This document shows positions 52,494 to 61,297 of a stretch of DNA of 64,000 bases, piece after piece. The stretch's first letter is position 1. Every line of letters starts with the position of its first letter. A model generated the notes under the pieces. That model saw only the letters and a list, made by a program, of their open reading frames with translations. It had not been told where the DNA came from and searched no databases. A program made the translations under genes and the position numbers. The DNA is from Clostridiales bacterium (GTDB taxonomy: Bacteria > Bacillota > Clostridia > Lachnospirales > Lachnospiraceae), in NCBI GenBank assembly GCA_020859995.1, contig JAJBVE010000197.1, forward strand, positions 26,286 through 90,285, given 5' to 3'.

Positions 52494-54485
52494 ATGAAAA
52501 CACTGGAGATGGAGGATTTTCTGCAATACAAGTATCTTTCTGGTCTGAACTGCTCGCCGGACGGCCGAACCGCGGCCTGGCTGGTTCGTACTGCGGATTT
52601 GGAGAAAAACGGTTATAACGCGGCTCTCTGGATACAAAGTGGAGATGAACAAAAATGCTTGGCATTCCATATTGGAGCAGGCGGGTTCTGCTGGGAAGAT
52701 GAAACACATCTATTGTATCATGAAGCGTTGGCCGAAAATAAGAATAATGGAAGCACCCGCCTGAACCGTGTTGACGTTGTTACCGGTGAGGCGAGTGAGG
52801 CGTTTATTCTGCCTTTTGCCGCCAGCGAGATAGCGGTGCTGGACGAGGAACGCCTGCTTGCGCTAAGTCTGATTGATGCCGGCGAGCCGGACGCGTATCG
52901 TATGAGTGAAGAGGAGCGAAATGCGGCGGCGCTGCGCGCGGAAAAAGAAAAAGATTTTCAGGTCATAGATGAGCTGCCTTACCGATTTAACGGCCGCGGC
53001 TACATCAACAAGCGGCGAAACGCGCTGTTTACAGTGGACCGCTCTTCCGGCACCGCAAAGCGGATCAGCGGAGCGCTTCAGGATGTGAACTCGTACGCGG
53101 TGATGGATGGAAAGCTGTATTACTGCGCGGAGACGTTTCAGACAAAAATGCTTTATCGGCAGGACATTTTCTGCTATGATCCTGCTCTGGATACTACCCG
53201 CTGCCTGTATGATGGCGGCGCTTATCAGATCGAATATCTGATGCCTTTCCAGGGTGCGCTGATCTTTGCGGGCGGTACGCAGGAACGATATGGTTATAAT
53301 GAAAACCCGATGTTCTACCGCGTTGATACGGCCGACGGAACGGTGACTCTGTTTTCGGATAACCCGGACTCTTTGCATCCGGCGGTTGCCAGTGACTGCC
53401 GTCTGGGCAGGACACGTCTGTCGCAGGTTTGCGGAGACCAGATTTATTATCTGGCCACACGGGAGACATCGGTGTGTCTGATGAGGATGGACGCGGAAGG
53501 AAACCGCACGGAAGTAATCGGGGATGAGGGCAGTGTGGATGACTTTGCTGTCTGCCCGGAAATGGGTGGCATTCTGGTGGTCGGCATGTATGACAACAGA
53601 CTGCAGGAGCTGTATGCGTTTGATTGCAATGGACAGAAACGCAGGCAGATCAGTGATTTTAACACTGAGATTCTGGAAGGAAAATATGTGGCATCCTGTG
53701 AGAGAATCCGATTCCCGTTTGCTGACTACGAGCTGGACGGCTGGGTGCTGTGTCCGGCCGATTATGATCCGGAAAAAACTTATCCGGCTATCCTGGATAT
53801 TCACGGCGGCCCCAAAATGACCTATGGAGAGACGTTCTATCATGAAATGCAGGTGTGGGCGAACCGGGGCTATTTTGTATTTTACTGCAATCCGGTCGGA
53901 TCAGACGGGCGCGGCAATGATTTCGTGGATATGCGTGGAAAATATGGCACGGTGGATTATGACAGCCTGATGTGTTTCACGGACACTGTGCTGGCGCGTT
54001 ACCCGCAGATCGATCCGAACCGCCTGGCTGTCACCGGAGGAAGCTATGGCGGCTACATGACGAATTGGATGATCACACATACGAATCGTTTCGCCTGCGC
54101 GGCGTCACAGAGAAGCATCACCAACTGGCTGAGTTTTTATGGGACCTCTGATCTGGGCTATAATTTTAACACGGACCAGATGGCGGCTACCCCATTTGAC
54201 GGTCCGGAGCAAATGTGGAACGCTTCTCCTCTGAAGTATGCGGCAAACGCCAAAACCCCTACGCTTTTTATACACTCGGATGAAGATTACCGCTGCCCGC
54301 TTGGTGAGGGCCTGCAGCTTTATACAGCCCTTGTAGATCATGGAGTACCTGCGAGAATGTGTATTTTTAAAGGAGAAAACCATGAACTGAGCCGGTCCGG
54401 CCGTCCGAGAGGAAGACTGCGCCGTCTGCAGGAAATTACTGCCTGGATTGAACATTATACAAAATCGGAACAAAAAGGAGAATGA
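52494..54485 (+). CDS. Prolyl-oligopeptidase family serine peptidase (S9)
   Basis: A 663-residue S9 peptidase: an N-terminal beta-propeller (about residues 1-400) and a C-terminal alpha/beta hydrolase with nucleophile in GGSYGGYMTNWM, aspartate in HSDEDYRCPLGEG and histidine in KGENHELSRSG. No signal peptide, so it acts in the cytoplasm on short peptides, plausibly those imported by the adjacent transporter. ATG 52494 follows AAAGGGTGG. The gene ends 3 bases before an M24 peptidase start. Confidence 0.92.
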   Translation: MKTLEMEDFLQYKYLSGLNCSPDGRTAAWLVRTADLEKNGYNAALWIQSGDEQKCLAFHIGAGGFCWEDETHLLYHEALAENKNNGSTRLNRVDVVTGEASEAFILPFAASEIAVLDEERLLALSLIDAGEPDAYRMSEEERNAAALRAEKEKDFQVIDELPYRFNGRGYINKRRNALFTVDRSSGTAKRISGALQDVNSYAVMDGKLYYCAETFQTKMLYRQDIFCYDPALDTTRCLYDGGAYQIEYLMPFQGALIFAGGTQERYGYNENPMFYRVDTADGTVTLFSDNPDSLHPAVASDCRLGRTRLSQVCGDQIYYLATRETSVCLMRMDAEGNRTEVIGDEGSVDDFAVCPEMGGILVVGMYDNRLQELYAFDCNGQKRRQISDFNTEILEGKYVASCERIRFPFADYELDGWVLCPADYDPEKTYPAILDIHGGPKMTYGETFYHEMQVWANRGYFVFYCNPVGSDGRGNDFVDMRGKYGTVDYDSLMCFTDTVLARYPQIDPNRLAVTGGSYGGYMTNWMITHTNRFACAASQRSITNWLSFYGTSDLGYNFNTDQMAATPFDGPEQMWNASPLKYAANAKTPTLFIHSDEDYRCPLGEGLQLYTALVDHGVPARMCIFKGENHELSRSGRPRGRLRRLQEITAWIEHYTKSEQKGE

Positions 54486-54488
54486 CCT

Positions 54489-55682
54489 ATGGAACTGAAA
54501 GAGTATCGTCTGTCCCGCCTGAAAAAGTTGGCCGCTGATATGGGCGCGGAAATGATCGTGGCAACCTTGCCGGCAAATATCAATTACCTGACTGGCGGCT
54601 ATATCAGTGTTAACCAGGAAGTGCTGACACGGTCAGAGTGCGCCATTGCCTATCTGCCGGGAAAAGATAAGTATGTTTATATTGTGGGCTACGCGGATCT
54701 GCCTACGGTATTTGAATTTGCCGGAGTCGACGCGGAGGTTTATTTCAACGGCGGCGCGTTCTGTTTTGAGCGGGGCGCAGATCAGGATCCTTTTGTAGAG
54801 CGGATTATGAATTGCCAGAAACTGGCGTATCCAACTTCAGCGGACGCGTGGGAAGCCGCGATTCGGAACAATCTTCCGGCCAATGCCGCAATCGCGGTAG
54901 ATGAGAGCCGGATTTTCCCGAGCGCGCTGGCGCAGATACAGAGTAAGCTGCCGGACTATCGTTTTCTGGATGGAACCGCTCTGTTTATGGAGGCCAGGAA
55001 AATCAAGCATCCGGATGAGGTTGCGGGCGTGGAACGCTCCGCTCGCTGCGCGGCGGAATCGCTGATGGCGGCGCTGGCTGATTTTAAACCTGGCATGACA
55101 GAGTATGAGATTGGTATGAGCTATAACGTAGAACTGGCAAAGCGAGGCGCAAAACCCTATTTCTGTACGGTTACCTCTCAGAAGCGGGCAGCTTTTTCGG
55201 ATACGACCAATGACCGGGTACGCCCGATTGTCAGCGGAGATATGATCCGCTTTGACTTTGGCTGCATCCTGGAAGGTTATTGCTCAGATCTGGGGCGCTT
55301 TGCCGTAGTAGGGGAGCCCACGGATAAAATGAAAAATTATTATGCCGCGCTGAAAGCCGGAGTGGACGCGGCGGCCGCGGCGGCAAAGCCTGGAATTACA
55401 GCCGGGGAGCTGTTTGATACCGCTATGAAAGCAGTCCGTGAAAATGGTATTCCGCACTATCGCCGTCATCACACCGGACATGGCATCGGCCTGGAGTGCT
55501 ATGATGAGCCTACAGTAGCGAGCGGTAATCGTACCCCGATTCTGGAAAATATGACCTTCAATCTGGAGACCCCTTACTATGAGCTGGGCTGGGGCGGAAT
55601 GATGATTGAGGATACCTTTGCGATGACTTCTTCCGGAGTCAGAATGCTGGATCACACAACGCGTGATATCATCAGATTGTAA
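54489..55682 (+). CDS. M24-family Xaa-Pro peptidase
   Basis: A 397-residue pita-bread metallopeptidase. It has an N-terminal creatinase-like domain, then the M24 core with both metal aspartates (FDFGCILEGYCSDLGRF), metal histidine in HHTGHGIGLECYDEP, and metal glutamates in NMTFNLETPYYELG and MMIEDTFAMT. The family removes or cleaves residues next to proline (aminopeptidase P or prolidase). AAAAGGAG is located at the end of the preceding gene, so the two peptidases are coupled. Confidence 0.92.
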   Translation: MELKEYRLSRLKKLAADMGAEMIVATLPANINYLTGGYISVNQEVLTRSECAIAYLPGKDKYVYIVGYADLPTVFEFAGVDAEVYFNGGAFCFERGADQDPFVERIMNCQKLAYPTSADAWEAAIRNNLPANAAIAVDESRIFPSALAQIQSKLPDYRFLDGTALFMEARKIKHPDEVAGVERSARCAAESLMAALADFKPGMTEYEIGMSYNVELAKRGAKPYFCTVTSQKRAAFSDTTNDRVRPIVSGDMIRFDFGCILEGYCSDLGRFAVVGEPTDKMKNYYAALKAGVDAAAAAAKPGITAGELFDTAMKAVRENGIPHYRRHHTGHGIGLECYDEPTVASGNRTPILENMTFNLETPYYELGWGGMMIEDTFAMTSSGVRMLDHTTRDIIRL

Positions 55683-55708
55683 AAACTTAAAGCAGGAGGA
55701 AGAAGCAT

Positions 55709-56488
55709 TTGAGAGCCATTACGTTTTATCCTCTGGAAGGACTTCCGGAGGTGCGCTGTGGAGATGATCTGGCCGAATTGCTGCTTCGCGCGCTCTCACC
55801 GCTGTGTCCTGTGCCGGGAGATATTCTGGTTGTCACACACAAGATTGTTTCTAAGGCGGAGGGCGCGGTGCGTACACTTGAGGAGATTCGCCCGACCACG
55901 CAGGCGGAAGCGATCGCTGTCCGCACTGAGAAGGATCCTCGCCAGGTGCAGGCGATTCTGGACTGTTCGAGTCATGTATGGGCCTGTGAAAGGGGGATTG
56001 TGATGGCGGAGCGGCCGGATGGATGGGTCTGCGCGAACGCCGGTGTAGACGCTTCCAATGCCGGAGGTGACGGACGTCTGGTATTGCTTCCAGACGATTG
56101 TGACGCGATCGCGCGCCGGCTGGGCCTTGCGCTTGCAGAGCATTTGGGGATGGAGCTGCCGGTGATTATCTGTGATACGCATGGCCGAGCTCTCCGAAAT
56201 GGCGCGGTCGGAGTCTGCGTAGGCTGCTACGGGCTGGAGACGATGCGCCGCTATCGGGGGAGTGCTGACCGGGATGGAAGGATGCTTATGCATACCTCGG
56301 AAGCCGTTGCCGATGAAGTGGCGGCCGGTGCGACCCTGGTGATGGGACAGGGCAGCGAGGGAGTGCCCGCTGTACTGGTGCGGGGGTGCGGTCTGGCTTT
56401 TGCAAAGAGCGGAAGCGAAGACCTGAAGCGTTCGGAAGAACAGCGTCTGTATACGATAAAGCCAGAGTGTTGTAAAATGAGCATTTAG
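55709..56488 (+). CDS. CofE-like coenzyme F420-0:L-glutamate ligase family protein
   Basis: The 259-residue protein follows CofE closely: LPEVRCGDDLAELLLRAL, GDILVVTHKIVSKAEGAV, CANAGVDASN, CDTHGRALRNGAVGVCVG, then MLMHTSEAVADEVAAGATLVMGQ. CofE adds L-glutamate residues to F420-0 in a GTP-dependent reaction. The usual SDTfGRPWR is CDTHGRALR here, a change in a conserved loop that may alter substrate use. The start is TTG 55709 after AGGAGGAAG. No cofC, cofD, cofG or cofH gene is in the window; LLM oxidoreductases and a nitroreductase are neighbours. Confidence 0.85.
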   Translation: MRAITFYPLEGLPEVRCGDDLAELLLRALSPLCPVPGDILVVTHKIVSKAEGAVRTLEEIRPTTQAEAIAVRTEKDPRQVQAILDCSSHVWACERGIVMAERPDGWVCANAGVDASNAGGDGRLVLLPDDCDAIARRLGLALAEHLGMELPVIICDTHGRALRNGAVGVCVGCYGLETMRRYRGSADRDGRMLMHTSEAVADEVAAGATLVMGQGSEGVPAVLVRGCGLAFAKSGSEDLKRSEEQRLYTIKPECCKMSI

Positions 56489-56537
56489 CAGCAGAGTGAA
56501 ATTTGAAGAATACAAAGAAAAGGTGGATACATAATAA

Positions 56538-57095
56538 ATGAAACTGGATTTAAAACCTTTAAGAAGAATGATTTACATTGCGATGCTGGCTGCAATTGCC
56601 ATGGTAATTATGCATATGGGATTTTCGATTATCCCTGCGGCTTCTTACCTGAAATATGAGCCGAGCGGAGCGGTAATCCTGCTGAGCGGTCTGCTGTTAG
56701 GTCCGGGCGCGGCCGCAGAATGCGCGCTTGTAAAGTGTGTGTTGTATTTCTTTACGCACGGCGGCAGTCCGTATGGGCATTTAAGTGATCTGATCGCAAT
56801 GCTGTCTTTTTCCTGTACTGTTTCCGGCCTGTTTCATCATTTTGGAGTGAAACAGATCAGGCGGCTGGCTCTGTGTTGTGTGGCAGGGTGCGCTGTGGTG
56901 ACTCTGGTGATGATCCCTGCGAATTATGTTATCCTGCATCTGCAATATGGAATGACTCCGGCAGCGGTCAGCGCTACTATGATTTATGTGATTCCTTATA
57001 ATCTGCTGAAATCCGGATTGAACAGTGTCATCGCGGTGGCGCTGTATCCGCGGGTGGAGAGCAGTCTGCGAAAGCTGAGCGGCAAGGGTGAGTGA
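56538..57095 (+). CDS. ECF transporter substrate component, RibU-like
   Basis: A 185-residue membrane protein with six helices by hydropathy, resembling riboflavin ECF S-components. The RibU-type stretch PAASYLKYEPSGAVILLSGLLLGPGAAAECALVKCVLYFF is present, with an N-terminal basic start and the AMLAAIAMVIMHMGFSIIP helix. The ATPase and EcfT modules are not here and would be shared from elsewhere. Riboflavin or another flavin as ligand is inferred. Flavin import fits the flavin-dependent enzymes around it. It starts after an AAAGGTGG site about 18 bases upstream, a loose spacing. Confidence 0.75.
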   Translation: MKLDLKPLRRMIYIAMLAAIAMVIMHMGFSIIPAASYLKYEPSGAVILLSGLLLGPGAAAECALVKCVLYFFTHGGSPYGHLSDLIAMLSFSCTVSGLFHHFGVKQIRRLALCCVAGCAVVTLVMIPANYVILHLQYGMTPAAVSATMIYVIPYNLLKSGLNSVIAVALYPRVESSLRKLSGKGE

Positions 57096-57116
57096 CGCGC
57101 GGCGGAAAGGAGTTTT

Positions 57117-57881
57117 ATGGAAGAAAACAGGGCTTATCAGAACCTGATGCAGCGCAAGTCTGCAAGGGATTTTCTGGACAAAGAGGTGGAGCCGGAAAAG
57201 AAAGAGAAGATTTTTGCTGCTCTGATGGCTGCTCCTACAACGGAAAATATGATGATGTTCAGCGTAATCGAGGTATCGGATCGGGATATCCGCGATAAGC
57301 TTTCCCGTCAGCCTGCTATCCGGAAAGCGCCTCTTGTATTGGTTTTCTGCGCGGACTATCGGAGATGGACCAGACTGTTTGACGGCCTGAGCGCAAGCGG
57401 ACGCCGCCCGCAGCTTGGCGAGTACCAGTTGGCTTTGATTGACGCGGTGCTGGCGGCACAAAACGCGGTAGTGGCAGCGGAAAGTCTCGGACTCTCGTCG
57501 GTGTATCTTGGAGATATTATGGAGCATAGTGAAGATCGGGCGGCAGCGCTTGGACTTCCGTGCGGAGTAACGCCGGTGGTGACGCTCTGTATTGGCTATG
57601 CCACGCAGGCGCAGCTGGAACGTCAGCCGACCCGCCGATATGAGCAGCGCTACCTGATTTCGGAAAATGCCTACCAGGATTACAGCCGGGAAGAGCTGGA
57701 ATCCATGGTGCAGCATAGACTTGGACATGAGAGTCTGGAGCAGACACAGGAGTGGCTGCGAAAATTCGCGAAACGCTGCGTGGATGGGAAAGGCGCTCTG
57801 GAGCGTACACGCTCAATTGAGTCCGCCCTGAGCAGCTGGGGTGAGATTTCTTTCGACACGGATTCTAAGGAGAAGGACTAA
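57117..57881 (+). CDS. NfsA-like FMN nitroreductase family protein
   Basis: A 254-residue FMN-dependent oxidoreductase of the NfsA/FRP type. It has the RKSARDFLDKEVEPEKKEKIFAALMAAPTTEN FMN-binding opening, ALIDAVLAAQNAVVAAESLGLSSVYLGDI in the core and GYATQAQLERQPTRRYEQRYL near the C-terminus. It transfers electrons from NAD(P)H to nitro, quinone or flavin-like substrates. In Actinobacteria FbiB carries a CofE domain fused to a nitroreductase-like domain, so the proximity to the CofE-like gene is notable. AAAGGAG precedes the ATG. Confidence 0.88.
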   Translation: MEENRAYQNLMQRKSARDFLDKEVEPEKKEKIFAALMAAPTTENMMMFSVIEVSDRDIRDKLSRQPAIRKAPLVLVFCADYRRWTRLFDGLSASGRRPQLGEYQLALIDAVLAAQNAVVAAESLGLSSVYLGDIMEHSEDRAAALGLPCGVTPVVTLCIGYATQAQLERQPTRRYEQRYLISENAYQDYSREELESMVQHRLGHESLEQTQEWLRKFAKRCVDGKGALERTRSIESALSSWGEISFDTDSKEKD

Positions 57882-57922
57882 GAAAAATCAATTATTATGA
57901 TAAATAAAAGGAGGTTTTGTCA

Positions 57923-58936
57923 ATGAAAGCGAAATTTGGTATTGGAGTGGCTACTGGTACAGAAGGATTGATGTATCCAATCCCTTATTCATCAGCGAGA
58001 GATGTCGTAGAACTTTCTGTCTACGCAGAACAGCTGGGGTTTGATTCTGTCTGGGGAAATGATCATATTACCACTCAGAATTATGTCCGTGAGGAGTTTG
58101 AGACGGCGCCGCGTTATTATTCTCCGCTGTTGCTGATGTCCGCGATCGCTGAGCGTACTACGAAGCTGAAGGTAGCTACGGCTCTGCTGGTAGTTCCATT
58201 CCGCCATCCGCTGGTGATGGCCAAGGAGATCGCGACGCTGGATCAGCTCTGCAACGGCCGTTTTATGCTGGGTGTAGGCCTTGGCGCTTATCGGGAGGAG
58301 TTTGAGGCACAGTATGGCGCTCAGGCCAAAGGAATGGTGCGCGGGAAAATGTTTGATGAGTCCATTGAGATTATGCACAGGCTCTTTACGGAGGATAATG
58401 TGACATTCCATGGCAAATATTATGATGTCTGCAATGCGCAGAGCTTCCCACATCCGGTGCAGGATCCGTTCGCGTTTTATTTTGGCGGCAACAGTACAAA
58501 TGGATATGAGCGTGTGGCTAAGTGGGGTACGGGCTGGCTTCCGGCGCTGCTGACTCCGGACGAGATCCGCGCAGGAGTAGAGGCTCTTGGCGAGGCGTGC
58601 GCGAATCATGGCCGCAGTATCAGTGAAATTGATATTGCGCCGCAGCTTTCCGTATCCATCGCGAAGACTCATGAAGAGGCGGTAGAGCGATATGAGAAGT
58701 CACAGATTTACCGTCACAGCTGCTCACTGGGCAAATCAACCATGAAAGGGAAAGACGCAACGAACTATCTGGAACGCAACCTGATTGGATCCGCTGAGGA
58801 AGTGCGGGAACAGGTGGCCCGGTATATCGAGGCAGGCGTTACTACTTTCTCGGCATTGATTTTTGCGGACAATACGCTCGAAGAGACCAGAGAACATATG
58901 CAGTTTTTTGCTGAAGAGGTTATCCAGAAGTTCTGA
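57923..58936 (+). CDS. LLM-class flavin-dependent oxidoreductase (3)
   Basis: A 337-residue luciferase-like protein paralogous to 45671-46699: GIGVATGTEGLMYPIPYSSA, YAEQLGFDSVWGNDHITTQNYV, LLVVPFRHPLVMAKEIATLDQLCNGRFMLGVGLGA and AFYFGGNSTNGYERVAKWGTG. The two paralogues bracket the importer-peptidase-CofE genes. It starts at ATG 57923 with GGAGG 8 bases upstream. FMN or F420 as cofactor cannot be told from the sequence alone. Downstream, three copies of a GAATCAGATAAAA-type repeat precede the next gene. Confidence 0.88.
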   Translation: MKAKFGIGVATGTEGLMYPIPYSSARDVVELSVYAEQLGFDSVWGNDHITTQNYVREEFETAPRYYSPLLLMSAIAERTTKLKVATALLVVPFRHPLVMAKEIATLDQLCNGRFMLGVGLGAYREEFEAQYGAQAKGMVRGKMFDESIEIMHRLFTEDNVTFHGKYYDVCNAQSFPHPVQDPFAFYFGGNSTNGYERVAKWGTGWLPALLTPDEIRAGVEALGEACANHGRSISEIDIAPQLSVSIAKTHEEAVERYEKSQIYRHSCSLGKSTMKGKDATNYLERNLIGSAEEVREQVARYIEAGVTTFSALIFADNTLEETREHMQFFAEEVIQKF

Positions 58937-59026
58937 CGTGTATGCGTATTTTGCCGCGCATAAGTAAGAAAGGGTATCTGAGGTCTTGCGTGTCCGCGTC
59001 ATGGGACTGGAAATTTACAGGAACAG

Positions 59027-59067
59027 GAATCAGATAAAAAAGAATCAGATAAAAGAATCAGAGAAAG
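59027..59067 (+). repeat. Tandem GAATCAGATAAAA repeats
   Basis: Three near-copies (GGAATCAGATAAAAAA, GAATCAGATAAAA, GAATCAGAGAAAG) lie 35-75 bases before the PLP-enzyme start. They could be recombination-prone or a binding region; the third copy carries the AGAAAGGAA purine tract. Confidence 0.6.
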
Positions 59068-59100
59068 GAATGTCGAGCATGTCTGCTCGATCGGAGTGTT

Positions 59101-60351
59101 ATGAATCACTATAAAGAAATGGTCTGCATCCGCTGCGGTCATCCTCTGGGCAGCGGAAACCTTTATGAAGGCTGCCCTGTCTGCAAGGCTCAGGGAGTAG
59201 GGGCGAATTATACGACAGTTTATGATCTCAATGGTGCTAGTCTGCCGGAAGCCGGCGGCCAGCCGGGCATTTTTCGCTGGCGGGATTTCTACCCACTGGC
59301 GGAGGACGCGGTGCCGGTGAGTATTGGAGAGGGAAATACACCGCTGCTGCATCTTTCCAGACTTGGAGAAGAGATTGGTCTCCCAAATCTGTATGTGAAG
59401 GATGAGACCAGGAACCCTACACTATCTTATAAGGATCGTATTTGCTCTTTGCTTGTATCCATGGCCCGCTACGACGGCGCGCCTGCTGTGACAATATCTT
59501 CTACTGGAAATCACGGCGCTGCTGCCGCTGCATACGCAGCCGCGGCCGGTCTGCCCTGCATTGTGTTTACGGTACCGCAGGTTCCCCAGACAATGAAAAC
59601 GCTGATGCAGGTCTATGGTGCCTGCGTAATAGTCACACCTACCGCTAAGGATCGGTGGACCATCATGAAGCAGTGTGTGGAACAGCTTGGCTGGGCACCG
59701 CTGAGTGGCTATCAGTCACCGGCTATCGGTACCAGTGCCTGTGGAATTGACGCTTATAAATCGATTTCATTTGAGATTTATGAACAGATGGGTGGAAAGA
59801 TGCCTAAAGCGATTTCAGTGCCTGCCTGCTATTCGGACGGTCTGTACGGCACCTATAAGGGAGCCTGTGATCTGAAAGCAATGGGATATATAGAGGAACT
59901 GCCTCAGTTTGTAGCTGCCGAAGTGTTCGGCTCTTTGCAGACTACAGTGGAATCCGGAGAAAAGGATCCGGTTGTGGTGCCGTCTGACTGGTCTGTTTCG
60001 TTCTCTATCGCCAACGGACAGTGTACCTGGCAGGGGCTTCAGGCTGTGAGAGGTTCCAACGGATGGGCAAGATCTTCCAGCGACAGCGAGACGCTGAAAA
60101 TGCAGCGATTGCTGGCGTCCAAAGAAGGAATTTACGCGGAGGCAAGTTCCGTCACCAGCCTTGTGGCATTGCAGAAGTTGGCGGCTGAAAAGAAGCTGAA
60201 TCCAGACGACAAGGTGGTAGCGGTGCTGACTTCTACCGGATTGAAAGATCCGGAGACAACAGCGAAGGAGCTTGCTCCTGTTCCCCAGATTGCTCCGGAG
60301 ATGTCGGAGCTTCGAGCTGTATTGCGGGATACTTACGGGCTGCGGATTTGA
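59101..60351 (+). CDS. Threonine-synthase-like PLP enzyme with N-terminal zinc ribbon
   Basis: A 416-residue fold-type II PLP enzyme. A zinc ribbon of four cysteines (C9, C12, C25, C28: CIRCGHPL, GCPVCKAQG) precedes the catalytic domain. The PLP lysine is K111 in PTLSYKDR, with ISSTGNHGAAAAAYAAAAG following and a serine/glycine-rich phosphate loop (TSTGLKDPE) near the end. This matches threonine synthase and related beta-family lyases or synthases; the position in a peptide/amide operon argues for an amino-acid lyase or ligase rather than ordinary threonine synthesis. RidA upstream would detoxify enamines from such an enzyme. A terminator follows. Confidence 0.8.
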   Translation: MNHYKEMVCIRCGHPLGSGNLYEGCPVCKAQGVGANYTTVYDLNGASLPEAGGQPGIFRWRDFYPLAEDAVPVSIGEGNTPLLHLSRLGEEIGLPNLYVKDETRNPTLSYKDRICSLLVSMARYDGAPAVTISSTGNHGAAAAAYAAAAGLPCIVFTVPQVPQTMKTLMQVYGACVIVTPTAKDRWTIMKQCVEQLGWAPLSGYQSPAIGTSACGIDAYKSISFEIYEQMGGKMPKAISVPACYSDGLYGTYKGACDLKAMGYIEELPQFVAAEVFGSLQTTVESGEKDPVVVPSDWSVSFSIANGQCTWQGLQAVRGSNGWARSSSDSETLKMQRLLASKEGIYAEASSVTSLVALQKLAAEKKLNPDDKVVAVLTSTGLKDPETTAKELAPVPQIAPEMSELRAVLRDTYGLRI

Positions 60352-60357
60352 AAATAT

Positions 60358-60390
60358 CGGATAGGGGAAAGCTTTTTCCCTATCCGGCAC
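60358..60390 (+). terminator. Hairpin after the PLP-enzyme gene
   Basis: CGGATAGGG pairs perfectly with CCCTATCCG, extended by AAA/TTT around a short loop, 6 bases after the stop. Confidence 0.65.
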
Positions 60391-60421
60391 GGCTGTGTCC
60401 GGCGGCAGCTCTGTGTAAAAT

Positions 60422-60462
60422 AAAAGAGCAGGAGACGGTTTTTGCCTCCTGCTCTTTTTCTA
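60422..60462. terminator. Bidirectional terminator between plus-strand operon and rnf
   Basis: AAAAGAGCAGGAG and CTCCTGCTCTTTT form a 13-bp perfect stem, U-rich in both directions. It closes the plus-strand operon and the minus-strand rnf operon. Confidence 0.8.
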
Positions 60463-60476
60463 TTCACATTATCACA

Positions 60477-61265
60477 TTATCGCATCACAATCGCCTTGGA
60501 AGGGCATTTTTCGGCGCATTTGCCGCATCCGACGCATTTCTCGTAATCGATATGCGCCAGATTGTTTTCAAGCGTGATAGCGCCATGTTCGCACTGCTTG
60601 ACGCAGAGACTGCAGCCGATACAGCCGATGTCGCAGCTCTTGCGGACGGCCGGTCCCTTGTTTTTGCTGGAGCAGCGCACCGCATAAGCGGCTTTGTCCG
60701 GGACAATCTCGATCAGATGCCTCGGGCAGGCTGCCACACATTTGCCGCAGGCCTTGCACAGATTGCGGTCTACGACGGCGACGCCGTTGATGACGTGAAT
60801 CGCGTTGAACGGACAAGCCTTTTCACAGGTGCCAAGCCCCATGCAGCCATAGTCGCATTTCCAGGGGGAGATGCCGGTGGCCGCAGCTGCGGAGCAGTCG
60901 TGGATACCGACATAATTGCTTTTTAAAGACGTGTGCTCACAGCTGCCGTTGCATTTGACGAAGGCAACCTTCTTTTCCACACCGTCCGCGCTTACGCCCA
61001 TGACCTGGCTGATTTTTTCCGCTACAGGAGCACCGCCCACCGGGCAGCCGTTGACGGGCGCTTCGCCTTTGACAATGGCCTCAGCCATCGCGTCGCATCC
61101 GGCGTAGCCGCATCCGCCGCAGTTGTTGCCGGGCAGATATTCGCGGACCGCGACCTGTTTTTCATCTACTTCTACTTTAAACTTTTTGCCGACTGTGATC
61201 AGGAGCATTCCCATCACAAAGCCGATCACCGCCACGGTGACTGTGGCGACCAGGATTGCATACAT
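60477..61265 (-). CDS. rnfB: Rnf complex subunit RnfB
   Basis: RnfB is the iron-sulfur entry subunit of the sodium- or proton-pumping ferredoxin:NAD+ oxidoreductase. The 262-residue protein has one N-terminal membrane helix (ILVATVTVAVIGFVMGMLLIT), the NNCGGCGYAGCDAMAEAI cluster motif, and several ferredoxin-type motifs (CDYGCMGLGTCEKACP, CKACGKCVAACP, CIGCSLCVKQCE, CVGCGKCAEKCP). It is the last gene of the minus-strand rnf set. GAGGAGG precedes the ATG complementary to 61263-61265. Confidence 0.96.
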   Translation of the reverse strand: MYAILVATVTVAVIGFVMGMLLITVGKKFKVEVDEKQVAVREYLPGNNCGGCGYAGCDAMAEAIVKGEAPVNGCPVGGAPVAEKISQVMGVSADGVEKKVAFVKCNGSCEHTSLKSNYVGIHDCSAAAATGISPWKCDYGCMGLGTCEKACPFNAIHVINGVAVVDRNLCKACGKCVAACPRHLIEIVPDKAAYAVRCSSKNKGPAVRKSCDIGCIGCSLCVKQCEHGAITLENNLAHIDYEKCVGCGKCAEKCPSKAIVMR

Positions 61266-61297
61266 ATTCGACCTCCTCTATGTAAACGTTGGCTGTT

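Noticed and set aside
41004-58936. Calling the three LLM proteins F420-dependent
   Set aside because: The superfamily includes both FMN and F420 enzymes; no sequence feature I can see decides, and no F420 core genes are present in the window.
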